Source of the DNA: Flavobacteriaceae bacterium
GTDB taxonomy: Bacteria > Bacteroidota > Bacteroidia > Flavobacteriales > Flavobacteriaceae
Assembly (NCBI GenBank): GCA_016649715.1
Contig: JAENXC010000017.1
Coordinates: 1-64,000, forward strand
DNA: 64,000 bases
Reading direction: 5' to 3'
Shown: positions 1-8,567 of the stretch, in pieces
How positions within the stretch are numbered: the first letter of the stretch is position 1
Layout: each line of letters opens with the position of its first letter
Notes under the pieces: generated by a model
Told to the model about the DNA's origin: nothing
Seen by the model: only the letters and a program-made list of their open reading frames with translations
Databases searched by the model: none
Position numbers and translations under genes: made by a program

Positions 1-47
1 ATTACAATTGCTAAAATTACTTTTAAAACTTTTTTTATCTTTTTCAT
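1..47 (-). CDS. 5' end of an off-window minus-strand gene, probably exported protein
   Basis: An ATG (complement of 45-47) opens a frame reading M-K-K-I-K-K-V-L-K-V-I-L-A-I-V before the window edge. A lysine-rich start followed by a hydrophobic run looks like a signal peptide or first membrane segment. Only 15 codons are visible, so the product cannot be named. The 330 bp in front of it contain a palindrome and the same CTTAAG boxes found upstream of other minus-strand genes here, which supports a real promoter region. Confidence 0.35.
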   Translation of the reverse strand, partial: MKKIKKVLKVILAIV

Positions 48-117
48 CTTTTTTATTTTTAAGGGGTTAGACATTTATAAATATGCTTATTCGTTCAGAA
101 ACCTAAAATAGACTTAA

Positions 118-141
118 GACCTGCCTGCCGGCAGGCAGGTC
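118..141. repeat. Perfect 24-bp palindrome (GACCTGCCTGCC and its inverse)
   Basis: Positions 118-141 read GACCTGCCTGCC followed directly by its exact inverse complement. Imperfect copies occur at 955-973, 27310-27330, 40878-40900, 50791-50807, 52895-52908 and 55011-55033, several of them inside coding sequences. No transposase is linked to any copy. It behaves like a short interspersed palindromic element. Confidence 0.85.
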
Positions 142-229
142 CTATGTCATATTTAGACAGTTAGGTGTTTTTACTGACAATCATATAAATAAAACATTCA
201 ATACTAAAATGTCCCACAAAAGTTATGAT

Positions 230-280
230 TTTTAATTAAGTTAAGATTTGGTATTTCTTAAGATTGGCTTAAAATTTATC
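230..280 (-). promoter_or_regulatory. CTTAAG-type tandem boxes upstream of the off-window gene (copy C)
   Basis: Two CTTAA boxes start at 257 and 268, exactly 11 bp apart, with further TTAAG boxes at about 236-245. The whole stretch (about 220-280) is nearly identical to sequence at 2450-2515 and 10435-10495, upstream of two decayed VIT1/CCC1 genes. An 11-bp tandem spacing is typical of OmpR/PhoB-family response regulators. That the regulator encoded at 13581-14255 binds here is inference. Confidence 0.5.
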
Positions 281-383
281 AAATACTATCAGGCCGTATA
301 TTTGTCTTAGGGTTGCTTGTATTTTATGGTTCATTTATAATTATACGTTTAGAATCGACCAATCTGCAATGTCTTGAAATCAA

Positions 384-791
384 TCAAACATTGTTAATAG
401 TGTTTATAGTGCCTGAAATGGAACAAGATAGTTTTACTGTATTATAGATGGTTCCAAACTTTTCAATGTTCTTTTTAAGCAAGTCTGTATTAAGCTTTTT
501 ATCGTTGCTGTAAATTGTCAAATTGTAAATTATACTGTCCATCCTCGGTGGATTTTCAAGACGTGTGGCATTCACTTCAACAGTGGCTTTAGTATAGGAA
601 AATTTCATCATCCCCGAAAAGCGTTCAACATTTTTCAGCATACAGGCCGCAAAAGCACCCAAATATAATTCGGCGGGATTTGGCAGCGTTTCAGCAGTTT
701 TTGAAGTCGTTCCAAAATCTATATCAGACTGTTTTATATGAATAACAGCATCCTGATTTGAAGTTGATGACGCTCTGATCTGGTATTTCAT
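384..791 (-). CDS. OsmC/Ohr family protein
   Basis: A 135-residue protein of the OsmC/Ohr superfamily, small dimeric cytoplasmic thiol peroxidases that reduce organic hydroperoxides or related substrates. The two family cysteines are visible: Cys50 in GAFAACMLKN, in the buried helix, and Cys123 in KLSCSISG near the C-terminus. Length matches the family. The Met start is the only sensible one and gives the usual beta-strand beginning. It stands alone, with repeats on both sides. The redox role follows from the family; the exact substrate cannot be read from sequence. Confidence 0.85.
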   Translation of the reverse strand: MKYQIRASSTSNQDAVIHIKQSDIDFGTTSKTAETLPNPAELYLGAFAACMLKNVERFSGMMKFSYTKATVEVNATRLENPPRMDSIIYNLTIYSNDKKLNTDLLKKNIEKFGTIYNTVKLSCSISGTINTINNV

Positions 792-840
792 GGTATGTGT
801 TTCAATTAGTTTAAAAGTGACAATACTTCACAATATGACA

Positions 841-1050
841 TTAGGACTAGAAGACGTAGGACGTAGGACTAAAAGACCCTCCTTCGGCGGGCGGGCGTAT
901 GACTGTATCAATTTTCACAACAAGAAAGATATTATTTTTGTCATAAGTCATACGCCCGCCTGCCAGCAGGCAGGTACGTACATGTCTTATTTCTAACGTC
1001 TCATTTCTCCTGTCTCCTGTCTAACGTCTCATTTCTTATGTCTTATATTT
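841..1050. repeat. Repeat-rich intergenic DNA with long inverted repeat and short tandem repeats
   Basis: The 297 bp between OsmC and the cytochrome gene contain no gene. Arms at 886-904 and 946-964 are inverted repeats (core GCGGGCGTATGACT) with one mismatch in 19 and a 41-bp loop. The right arm runs into a degenerate copy of the CCTGCC palindrome (955-973). To the right, CTAACGTCTCATTTCT occurs twice (993-1008 and 1021-1036) with CCTGTCT repeats between. At 851-870, GACGTAGGACGTAGGAC is a related tandem. Confidence 0.7.
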
Positions 1051-1088
1051 TTTAAGATTTCTTCTCCTTGCCGTGCTTCCGCGCTTAT

Positions 1089-1667
1089 TTAATCTTCCTT
1101 TTTAGTGCCTCTTACTATCCTTGAAATAATTCCTTTATGGGCTGTAAATTCTGCTATAATTACACCAGCCACATGGATTACGATAAATCCAACCAAGTAA
1201 TAAATGCCGAGTACGTGTATTTCCTCCATTGGCTTTTTTAACTCTTTTGAACCAAATTCTATTATGAGTCCAGTAGTTAATGAAGTAACGACACAGAGGT
1301 AAAAAACGATATATGTCCATTTTTGAAATTTCTCCTTTATGGATAGATTTTTAGCAAAAGGATTTTGAAACTTCATATTTCCAAAAAGGGGAAGTATAAA
1401 ACGCAGACTAAATAATCCGGTCAAGACATAGCCTAGGTATATATGCCAATCCCACATGGGTTGTCTTATCTTTTTTGCTAAGGCGATGAGTTGATCCTGT
1501 GTTAAAACCTGGTCGGTACCACTCAAATAATCTTGTATGATTGCTGCCATATTAAACTTATTCATCCAAGTTAATCGCAAAAAAATGGTGATTAACAGTA
1601 GCAGAAATGAAACAGCTATCGCCCAATGAATTATCCGATATACCTTAGAATACTTTGTGTTTTCCAT
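1089..1667 (-). CDS. Cytochrome b561-like membrane protein
   Basis: A four-helix membrane protein of the bacterial cytochrome b561 / Ni-Fe hydrogenase b-subunit type, expected to bind heme b and move electrons in the inner membrane. Candidate heme-ligand histidines lie in RIIHWAIAVSF (helix 1), DWHIYLGYVL (helix 2), EEIHVLGIYY and VIHVAG (helix 4). I chose the Met at 1667 because the family starts with a short M-x-x-T-K-Y-S-K leader. In-frame Met codons at 1691 and 1724 only add a lysine-rich, unconserved tail. The gene is followed at once by a VIT1/CCC1 remnant and is not in an obvious operon. Its partner oxidase or quinone reaction is unknown. Confidence 0.8.
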   Translation of the reverse strand: MENTKYSKVYRIIHWAIAVSFLLLLITIFLRLTWMNKFNMAAIIQDYLSGTDQVLTQDQLIALAKKIRQPMWDWHIYLGYVLTGLFSLRFILPLFGNMKFQNPFAKNLSIKEKFQKWTYIVFYLCVVTSLTTGLIIEFGSKELKKPMEEIHVLGIYYLVGFIVIHVAGVIIAEFTAHKGIISRIVRGTKKED

Positions 1668-1766
1668 AATGTTTGTTTTTAAAATGTTCATTTTCTTTTT
1701 TTTTGATAATATTTCATTGGGCAACTATTAAACACTACTTTTTAAAATAATTGAATCACTCATTTT

Positions 1767-2007
1767 CTAGGTTAAACTAACTACGAATAGATACCCTGCC
1801 AAGGCTGTCAATCCATTGCGACAGTTCCCCAAAAAGTGATTCTAATTACCGCCTTTTTAATTCTGGGACCTCCTGTTTTAGCAGGAACACCTATGGCAAA
1901 ACCAGCTATTGATAGAACCCGTCATTTGCTCCAAGGACGGTTGCTCTTAACCAATTGCTACGGTGTATATAATGATTGTCTAAATAATCATCTTCAAATT
2001 CTGGCAT
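1767..2007 (-). pseudogene. Collapsed VIT1/CCC1 family Fe/Mn transporter (copy A)
   Basis: Reading leftward from the ATG at 2005-2007, the first 30 codons give a VIT1/CCC1 N-terminus including HYIHRSNWLRATVLGANDG. The sequence then jumps directly to the family C-terminus, including AKTGGPRIKKAVIRITFWG, and after a one-base loss to GLTALAGYLFVV before a stop at 1767-1769. Nearly all membrane helices are deleted, so this is a relic of a vacuolar-iron-transporter-type exporter. A second relic lies at 10070-10287. Confidence 0.8.
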
Positions 2008-2063
2008 CTTGTGCAATTTCAAATCTATTATCGTAAAAATACGATAGGTATTTGGGCTAAAAT

Positions 2064-2077
2064 GTGACAAAAGTCAC
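2064..2077 (-). promoter_or_regulatory. CRP/FNR-like palindrome upstream of VIT1/CCC1 relic A
   Basis: GTGAC-N4-GTCAC, embedded in TGTGACAAAAGTCACC, lies about 57 bp upstream of the relic start. The equivalent site at copy B (10341-10356) reads TGTGATAAAAGTCAAC, whose complement resembles the FNR half-sites TTGAC-N4-ATCAC. This is consistent with a Crp/Fnr-family regulator. Which regulator is inference; none is encoded in the window. Confidence 0.45.
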
Positions 2078-2700
2078 CTTTAGAAAATTTATGGGTAATA
2101 CTATTTTATTAACCAAAAAGAAAACCGAATCCATACAATCACAGATGAAACTTTGACTAAAGAACTATAAAATGTTTTAGGAAAATTAAGAACAGTACAG
2201 AGCAGATTAAAATGAAAATAAGGATTAGAATAATAATCCAAATTATTTTATTTTTCGTGCTAATACTGCATTTTACAGCTTTTACTTCGCTATTTCCTTT
2301 GACACGCTTTTTCCGCCTATTTTCCGACATAAAATATCTTTTTATTTAAAATTTTAGCTTCATCTATAAGCATCAAAACATCGTATTCTCCATTTTTAAA
2401 CCTAGGTTGACTATAAACCAATTACTTGATAGCACCGATTTACTGAGCTAGTAAAAGTTGCAATTTTCAATTAAGTTAAGGTTTGGTTTTTCTTAAGATT
2501 GCCTTAAAATTTAAAAGAATTGAGACCAACTTGACATTATAATTCTGCTAAACAGTAAACAGATAACAGACAACCAACAGATCAAAATAGATCATTTCAG
2601 TTTCATGTTTATTTTCAGAATCCTTTCATTTATAAATCTATTTGGAATATTCACCTTGATTATATTATATTGCGTAGTAGTAATTTTAACAAATGTTTAG

Positions 2701-2774
2701 AGCCCCTAATGGTTTTTAGTGGAACAAGGAGGAATAAATAAAAAAACCGTATTTACTTCTAAGGGGCTTTTTTG
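2701..2774. terminator. Possible terminator after the TPR/YaiO operon
   Basis: AGCCCCT (2701-2707) and AGGGGCT (2762-2768) are inverted repeats, with T6 after the right arm and a T7 run on the minus strand (complement of A's at 2740-2747). The loop is long, so its efficiency is uncertain. The position directly downstream of the minus-strand gene ending at 2796 fits transcription termination. Confidence 0.35.
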
Positions 2775-2795
2775 GAAACCCAAAGACAATCTGCC

Positions 2796-3419
2796 CTATT
2801 TCATCAATTCCAGTCCTTCGGTTGCCGAAGCATCGGCGGGATTGTATAGTTTTACCTTGTTGAACAGCACTTTTGCTTCATTGTAATTGCCCTGGAAATA
2901 GGAAGTCCAGCCCAGCATCAGCAGTCCGTCGTAGCCAAAAGGGTACAAATCCACCAACTTTTTAAACAAACTATGTGCTTTGTTGTACTCCTTTCGTCCG
3001 TAATAGATCAGCCCGAGGCGGTACAAGGCCACCGTGTTATTCGGGTTTATTTCTAAGATTTTATTGTACAGGACAATCACTTCGTTCCACTTTCCCAAAG
3101 CCGAAAGTGGCATGATCAACCCAAAGCGGGCCTCTTCGGAGTAAGGTTTTAGTTTTTGCGCAATAGTGTAAAAAACCACCGCCTCGTCAAACAGGCCTGC
3201 GTTATAATTCAGCCAGCCCAATCGCAGGTTTATTTCGTACGAACCGTCAACATAAACTCCTTTCAGTTCGTCCATTGCCGCCGAAAAATCACCCGTTTTT
3301 TCCAACTCATAACTTTTTGAGAAGGCGGTTTCCAAAACCTGCTGATTGACTTGTGCTTCCGCAGTATATATTACGGATGCTAATAGGATAATTGCTATTC
3401 TTAATTTTAAAAACTCCAT
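2796..3419 (-). CDS. Exported tetratricopeptide-repeat protein
   Basis: 207 residues. Residues 1-22 form a signal peptide ending near AEAQ; the rest are TPR helices with typical pairs such as ARFGLIMPLSALGKWNEVI, VALYRLGLIYYGRKEYNKA and GLLMLGWTSYFQGNYNEAK, about four to five repeats. It probably acts in the periplasm as a protein-protein scaffold. Its start overlaps the end of the YaiO-like barrel gene by 13 bp, so the two are translationally coupled. It is the last gene of the PqqD/ATP-grasp/decarboxylase cluster. The partner is unknown, but the barrel encoded just upstream is the obvious candidate. Confidence 0.8.
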   Translation of the reverse strand: MEFLKLRIAIILLASVIYTAEAQVNQQVLETAFSKSYELEKTGDFSAAMDELKGVYVDGSYEINLRLGWLNYNAGLFDEAVVFYTIAQKLKPYSEEARFGLIMPLSALGKWNEVIVLYNKILEINPNNTVALYRLGLIYYGRKEYNKAHSLFKKLVDLYPFGYDGLLMLGWTSYFQGNYNEAKVLFNKVKLYNPADASATEGLELMK

Positions 3420-4738
3420 GATATTCCCGCTGTTATAGTGTGTTTTGTAAAGTTATAATTTATTGAATTACTTTCAACCCCCAAAGCATAAATTCGATAC
3501 TTTTCCTCCACATCCTGATTGATGTAACGAAAAATCAATTGCCCTTTTTTGGTAATCGGAATATAAACGCTGCCCGTGAATTTATGGTCCGATTTGCCGG
3601 GGATATTGGAAACGACATACCCCGCCGCTTCAATAAAATTCTCTAAGTCGCCAATCAGATATTGCCCGTTTAAATGAACTTTCCCCAGTTGTGCTCCGCC
3701 CGAAATCCCGAAGGTGTTGTAACTTAAGCTGTTTTTGGAATCCGATTTAAAATAAGCTCTCGGCGTTATGTAATAATCGGCATTCGAAAAAGGGTAAAAC
3801 GTGATCCAAGCCGAAAGTTGCGTAAAGGTTTCGTCATAGATATTGGCGAAGTTCACTTCCGCCCCGGGCGATAAATTTCCAAAATGCGACCAGGCAGACG
3901 CGGAAAAAATAAAATCGGAGAAATCGTTATCCACTTCCGTGAAAATTTGATTCGAATTATTATCTAACGAGCCTGCAAAATACGAAGTATTGCCCCAAAG
4001 AACACTCAATGCCGGCGACAAATGGATTTTTTGCCCCAGCACAAAATGCGGGTTGATAAAATACTGGAACTGATTGGTTTTGACAGGGAACCTTGTTTTC
4101 GTTCCCCAATCCACCGTTTGTTCGAGGGTGCTTTGCAAATATGTTAAATTGTGGTTTAGCGAAAAACCCGGTAGAATTTGGTGGCTCAAATCAAACGACT
4201 CAAAATGGTAATATTCCAGAAAAAATGCTTCCCCATAATCTTCGTTTTCATCGATTTTTTTATCCAAATCGAGTGCGGACAACTGCTCGAAATCGGGATT
4301 GAAGCTATAGCCGACTTCCAGTGCCGCCTGTAATATTTTGCTTCTTTTGAATCCAATTTTATTTTTCATGGCGCTCGAAAAATCATTGGCCAGTTTCATC
4401 GCTTCGTCTTTTCTTCCCGAATAAACCAAACTGTAATAAACATACTCCTGTAACCACTCAAATTGTTGATCATTTTTGTAAGCTTTCAGAAACCACTCGG
4501 TTGCAGTACGGTATTTTCCGAGCTTGAAAAATGCAATTCCGGTACGTGCCTGCAAGTAAAAAAAGTCGATGCCCTGTTTTCGGGATCGGACTGAATAATC
4601 AATCAATTCCACCCATTTTTGTTGTTGAAAGAGCTGGTATGATGTTGAATCAACTTCAACAAAATTCATTTTTTTTTGCGCTGAAACGTTCATCACAAAA
4701 AGAAACAACACCACAATTATCACAATTCGCTTATACAT
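3407..4738 (-). CDS. YaiO-like outer-membrane beta-barrel protein with TPR head
   Basis: 443 residues: signal peptide (1-20, ending SAQ), a TPR-like helical head (about 25-125, with RTGIAFFKLGKYRTATEWF), then alternating hydrophobic/polar strands to a terminal GISWSF. A C-terminal aromatic residue is the usual outer-membrane barrel signature. This layout matches the YaiO family. It overlaps the urea-transporter/peptidase gene by 19 bp and the TPR gene by 13 bp, so the three genes form one unit. It may be the export or anchoring component for whatever the cluster makes, which is inference. Confidence 0.75.
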   Translation of the reverse strand: MYKRIVIIVVLFLFVMNVSAQKKMNFVEVDSTSYQLFQQQKWVELIDYSVRSRKQGIDFFYLQARTGIAFFKLGKYRTATEWFLKAYKNDQQFEWLQEYVYYSLVYSGRKDEAMKLANDFSSAMKNKIGFKRSKILQAALEVGYSFNPDFEQLSALDLDKKIDENEDYGEAFFLEYYHFESFDLSHQILPGFSLNHNLTYLQSTLEQTVDWGTKTRFPVKTNQFQYFINPHFVLGQKIHLSPALSVLWGNTSYFAGSLDNNSNQIFTEVDNDFSDFIFSASAWSHFGNLSPGAEVNFANIYDETFTQLSAWITFYPFSNADYYITPRAYFKSDSKNSLSYNTFGISGGAQLGKVHLNGQYLIGDLENFIEAAGYVVSNIPGKSDHKFTGSVYIPITKKGQLIFRYINQDVEEKYRIYALGVESNSINYNFTKHTITAGISWSF

Positions 4739-6942
4739 TGTATTCTAATTTTTGCTTTGTTGGTAACAATCGATATCTCAAAGGTTTTTTGGTCATTTAC
4801 CGTCACTTTGCAGTGATATTCCTTTATTTTTCGGCCCCCGATTCGTTGGGTAATCTGCACGCTCATCGCCACATCGCCCGATGATAAAATATCGCCTGCT
4901 TCCTTTATGGTCAATTCATAATCCACTTTCAGAAAAAGAAAAATGGGAGCAATAAAATCCTGAAAAAATTTCAGGACGCCGCCAAACATCAGGTTTAGCG
5001 GGATGGAATCGGAGATTTTACTGTTGGGCAAGAATCCCAGCGGGACTTTGTAAAGCGAGGCAAAAAACCAAAACAACGCAGTGTTTTTCTTTCCGTTGTA
5101 ATTGGTGAAATAGTGCAAATCGCCATTGTTGTACAAATATGCTTTCCCGTCGTCGGTTTTGCTCCGGATGTAGGTGGTGTTGAAAACGTCGGTTTCCACT
5201 GCCCACGAAAACGTACCGGCCAGTTTTTGCCATTTTTTATTTTCCGATGCTACTTCCACAATCCCTTTCATTTGCTGTCCGGGAATAAAATGCAGTGCTT
5301 TTTGAAGGATTTGGTTTTTTGTGGGTCTGGCTATCAGCGCGTCTTTCAACGGGTTTTCAAAAGTTTTTAGTTGATATCTGTTTTCCTCTTTCAGTAGGAA
5401 ATTGCCAAATGGATAATCAATGGTTGGCGAGCCGATATATGGTGTTACCTGAAATTGGAAATGCAAATGCGGGTACGGCGAGCGACCAGAATTCCCACAT
5501 CGCCCAACCACTTGTCCCTGTTTAATTTGGTCGCCCCATGTTACTTTTACCGAATTCTGTTTTAAGTGGCTGAGTGTAGCGTACAAAAAATCGTTGTACT
5601 TGATAATTACAGTGTTCCCCCAGTTCTCACGGGTGTTTATGTCGCTAATTTTATTATCGGGAATGTGGTTAATGGTTTCAATTACCGTTCCATCAAATGG
5701 TGCGAGTACCGCTTTATCAAAACAGAAATAGTCTTCAACAAAATCGCCGCTGTTTTTAAATTGTACATCATTTGCGTCAACAACAATAAAATCCCACGCA
5801 TTTCTCCAAGCTCCTTTATGTGTATGCTCGCCGTTGTGTGCCTGGCTCACTTTCCACTCGCCGTAGAACGGCAACGATGCAGAAATTGGGAAAGCAGCAG
5901 GAAAACGTTTGATATTGCCGGACTGTAAATACAAATTATGTTCGGGCTTGCCCAATTGAACAGGCGTTTCAAGGAGGTGTTTGGGGCGCCTTTCACGCAA
6001 CTTTAATGCGTACAGAAACATCAAAACAACCATATTGAAGGGCAAGGAATAGGGCGGAATTTTGAACAGCAAAAATAATTGTTGCGTGCCGATGGTAATT
6101 AAAACCACCGCAGGCAACAGCAAAATTATCCAACCGTAACTCACGCGGTTGGGCACCAAATAGTAGCCGCCCAGCGCAATAGCGGTTAAAATATAATTGA
6201 AACCGATGAAGGTGTAGCTGAGCGAATTGAACTCGATTCCCACAAATTTGTAAAATAGGAACGCCACGGAATATCCCAAAATTGACAGCCCAAAAGTGAT
6301 GCGCGAATATACAAGCAAGCCCACAGCGATAATAATTCCCGCCAATAAATGATGCTGAAAAAAAATGGCCGCCAACGAATGAAAATAGATATTGATAAAC
6401 GGGGAGCTGATGGAATTTTCCAGTAGGTTGTAAAAATCAACAATCTTTAGACCACCCAACGCATACAATTCATTGTAAATAAAGATGCTGCGCTCACTGA
6501 TGTTCAATGCGGTTAAACTGTTGCCCGAAAGCGCTATAATCCAAATTGTCAATAAAAAAGGCACGCTTAAAAAAGGCAATCCGTATTTTCCTAAAATGCC
6601 CTGAAAAACTATGGTCAGGAAAAAGCAAATTATTGCCGCAATGGCAATCAACAAATACAATTCGATAGATGGTTGATAAAGAAGCCCAATACCCAAACCC
6701 ACTAAAAGAGCATTAAAACCGTACAGTCCCGACTGTAAAAAATATTTGTTGTAACCCAACGTCCACGCCAGTACGTTCGCAAATGCAACGGCAATTATTC
6801 CGCCCAATCCCGCGCCATAATCAAAAAAACTGATAACCACCAAAAAGGCAGCCAGAAGTTTTGATTTGGAGAAAAACACCTGTGAATAGCTGTTTAGGAC
6901 AACATTCAGTATATTTTTCGCTTTTAGGATATTTTCGGCCAT
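4720..6942 (-). CDS. Urea-transporter-like membrane domain fused to M23 metallopeptidase domain
   Basis: About 740 residues. The first roughly 300 form ten or so hydrophobic segments resembling the urea transporter (UT) fold, with small-residue-rich stretches such as GLYGFNALLVGLGIGLLY. After a linker (RERRPKHLLETPVQ) comes a LytM/M23 domain with HTHKGAWRNAWDF, the WGNTVIIKY core and the zinc motif PHLHFQFQV, so the Zn ligands look intact. About 220 further residues form a C-terminal soluble domain. I start at Met 6942 (MAENILKAKN); the 45 residues before it translate palindromic repeat DNA. The gene overlaps the barrel gene by 19 bp. Confidence 0.75.
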   Translation of the reverse strand: MAENILKAKNILNVVLNSYSQVFFSKSKLLAAFLVVISFFDYGAGLGGIIAVAFANVLAWTLGYNKYFLQSGLYGFNALLVGLGIGLLYQPSIELYLLIAIAAIICFFLTIVFQGILGKYGLPFLSVPFLLTIWIIALSGNSLTALNISERSIFIYNELYALGGLKIVDFYNLLENSISSPFINIYFHSLAAIFFQHHLLAGIIIAVGLLVYSRITFGLSILGYSVAFLFYKFVGIEFNSLSYTFIGFNYILTAIALGGYYLVPNRVSYGWIILLLPAVVLITIGTQQLFLLFKIPPYSLPFNMVVLMFLYALKLRERRPKHLLETPVQLGKPEHNLYLQSGNIKRFPAAFPISASLPFYGEWKVSQAHNGEHTHKGAWRNAWDFIVVDANDVQFKNSGDFVEDYFCFDKAVLAPFDGTVIETINHIPDNKISDINTRENWGNTVIIKYNDFLYATLSHLKQNSVKVTWGDQIKQGQVVGRCGNSGRSPYPHLHFQFQVTPYIGSPTIDYPFGNFLLKEENRYQLKTFENPLKDALIARPTKNQILQKALHFIPGQQMKGIVEVASENKKWQKLAGTFSWAVETDVFNTTYIRSKTDDGKAYLYNNGDLHYFTNYNGKKNTALFWFFASLYKVPLGFLPNSKISDSIPLNLMFGGVLKFFQDFIAPIFLFLKVDYELTIKEAGDILSSGDVAMSVQITQRIGGRKIKEYHCKVTVNDQKTFEISIVTNKAKIRIQCISEL

Positions 6943-6962
6943 TGATTTTGTTTTTATATTCC

Positions 6963-7137
6963 ATTGCCGTTGACTGAAGTCAACGGCAATTTGTGCAGAG
7001 GCTGCTGGCTTTTGCCACATTTCTTTCATGCTCCAACAGATATGCTGGAAATGTGGCTGAAGCCAGATTCCATGCAATTCTTATATCCCGCAATAAAGAG
7101 CTCTATAATATCCATCGGTTAAAACCAACGGCTATGG
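6963..7137. repeat. Cluster of three palindromes (REP-like) inside the operon
   Basis: Three hairpins are packed in 175 bp between the decarboxylase and transporter genes. The first is a perfect 12-bp stem with TGAA loop (ATTGCCGTTGAC, 6963-6974 and 6979-6990). The second has 18-bp arms CTGGCTTTTGCCACATTT (7005-7022) and its near-inverse (7049-7066). The third is an imperfect one around 7112-7137 (CCATCGGTT...AACCAACGG). This is the structure expected of REP/BIME-type elements mobilised by RAYT transposases; no such gene is in the window. Confidence 0.7.
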
Positions 7138-7221
7138 AGTTTCCTAATATTTTCTTCTTTTCATTTAAAATTCGGTTTTTACATCACTAAAAAAAGTGAT
7201 ATAAAAATGAAAATCTCGTCA

Positions 7222-8562
7222 TTATTTTTTCGGGTTGAACTCGTTTTTTTTAATTGTTTCTAAATTTTCTTTCTTTCTTATGATGTGCGTTTTTCCTTCC
7301 AAATCAATTAAAACCACATTTGGACGGTAGGTAATAAACTGCATCCACTGCGTGACATTGTAGGCACCTACACGCTCAATCACCAATTGGTCGCCCGTTT
7401 TAATCTGCGGAAAATTTATGGCTTCGCGCACTACGTCGATGTTCATGCAAAGCGGGCCGTAAATGGTGGTGTCTTCCATAAAGTCAGTAACTTCACGGCT
7501 GGGGAAAACTCCGAGATTATACCAAAAAGAGGTGAACAATAAATTCACCCCGGCATCAATTACAAGGGTTTTTCGGCCGGTTGTGGAGCGTTTGTTGGCC
7601 AGCACCGATGTAATTAAATAACCAGCGTCGTCAATAAGTGCACGACCGGTTTCCAAAAATAAAACGGGCAAATTTTCGTGCGGTATTTCCGACGAAATAA
7701 TGGCATTTGAAATGGCTTCGGCATAATCATCGAAGCTTGGGCAGGTTTCCGAGCCGGGCATGTAAGCACCTTTCAAAGTGTTTTTTGATGCAAAGCCACC
7801 GCCCAAATCGATGTATTTGAGCCAATAGTCGAATTTGCGATGCGTAGCAATCATTAAATTCGAGAGTTTTGAGGCTGCAATCCCGTATGCCGATGCCGTC
7901 ATAATATAAGTACCGATATGCGTATGTAGCCCGATTAGCTCCAGGTTTTCGGCCAGCATGATACGGTTGATCGCGTTCCATGCTTCGCCATTTTCATAGT
8001 TGAAACCAAAGCGGTCCCACATCGGATAAATGCCAGCATCAAGGTTAATGCGAATGGCGACCCGTGCCTTTTTGTTCATTTTCCGCGTGGTCTCTATCAG
8101 CAAATACAGCTCGTCAAAATGGTCGATGTGGATACTGGCGTTGTGGTCGATGGCGAGCATTAAATCCTGTTTCGATTTTTCGGGGCCGTTATAGAGGATG
8201 TTTGCTCCATTTACGCCCAATGATAGCGCTTTCTCGAATTCAAAACCCGAAACCACTTCGGCCCAGGCACCTTCGTCGTGAAAAATGCTGCATACGGCAT
8301 CCAGATAATTGGTTTTGTACGACCAGGCAAACTGTACTTTTGGATAGCGCGTTTCAAAGGCCCGTTTTGCATCGTTGTACGTTTCACGTATTTTTTTTTC
8401 TGAAAACACAAAAACCGGCGAGCCAAACTCTTCTACAAACTTCGCCACGGGAATGGAATCGATTTCAGCAATAATTTTCTGTTTGGTTGACAACCCAAAT
8501 TTACCGGGAACACCGGTTGTAATTTTGCTGATTATTGGTTTTTCGTAGGTCGACTTTTTCAT
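7222..8562 (-). CDS. PLP-dependent decarboxylase, alanine-racemase/DAP-decarboxylase fold
   Basis: 446 residues of the fold-type III decarboxylase group (diaminopimelate, ornithine/arginine and carboxynorspermidine decarboxylases). Visible landmarks are AWSYKTNYL with the PLP-binding lysine, GLHTHIG, the phosphate-binding YIDLGGGFASKN and the FLETGRALID loop. Length is close to LysA. The substrate is unlikely to be plain diaminopimelate, because the gene starts only 5 bp after an ATP-grasp ligase and sits in a PqqD-like cluster. I infer decarboxylation of an amino acid or a ligated amino-acid product. An alternative is a polyamine-type enzyme. Confidence 0.8.
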   Translation of the reverse strand: MKKSTYEKPIISKITTGVPGKFGLSTKQKIIAEIDSIPVAKFVEEFGSPVFVFSEKKIRETYNDAKRAFETRYPKVQFAWSYKTNYLDAVCSIFHDEGAWAEVVSGFEFEKALSLGVNGANILYNGPEKSKQDLMLAIDHNASIHIDHFDELYLLIETTRKMNKKARVAIRINLDAGIYPMWDRFGFNYENGEAWNAINRIMLAENLELIGLHTHIGTYIMTASAYGIAASKLSNLMIATHRKFDYWLKYIDLGGGFASKNTLKGAYMPGSETCPSFDDYAEAISNAIISSEIPHENLPVLFLETGRALIDDAGYLITSVLANKRSTTGRKTLVIDAGVNLLFTSFWYNLGVFPSREVTDFMEDTTIYGPLCMNIDVVREAINFPQIKTGDQLVIERVGAYNVTQWMQFITYRPNVVLIDLEGKTHIIRKKENLETIKKNEFNPKK

Positions 8563-8567
8563 ATCTT

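Larger units (their letters stand above)
2008..2795. other. Gene-poor stretch: old promoter region, CTTAAG boxes, tiny ORFs
   Basis: From 2008 to 2102 and from 2410 to about 2552 this DNA matches 10288-10530. About 307 bp (2103-2409) are present only here, inserted between the shared TACTATTTT and GACTATAAACC / GACCATAAACC. CTTAA boxes at 2492 and 2503 are 11 bp apart. Two tiny plus-strand frames begin at 2212 and 2605; the second (2605-2700) would encode a 31-residue single hydrophobic helix. I do not call either a gene because neither has a visible ribosome-binding site or a homologue in the window. Confidence 0.5.

Noticed and set aside
790-996. Plus-strand frame of 68 codons
   Set aside because: It reads straight through the inverted repeats at 886-964 and has no recognisable domain.
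1836-2036. Plus-strand frame of 66 codons
   Set aside because: It is the antisense of the VIT1/CCC1 relic, whose minus-strand codons match the family.
6943-7077. N-terminal extension of the urea-transporter/M23 protein
   Set aside because: The extra 45 codons translate the palindromes at 6963-7066; the family-like start is the Met at 6942.
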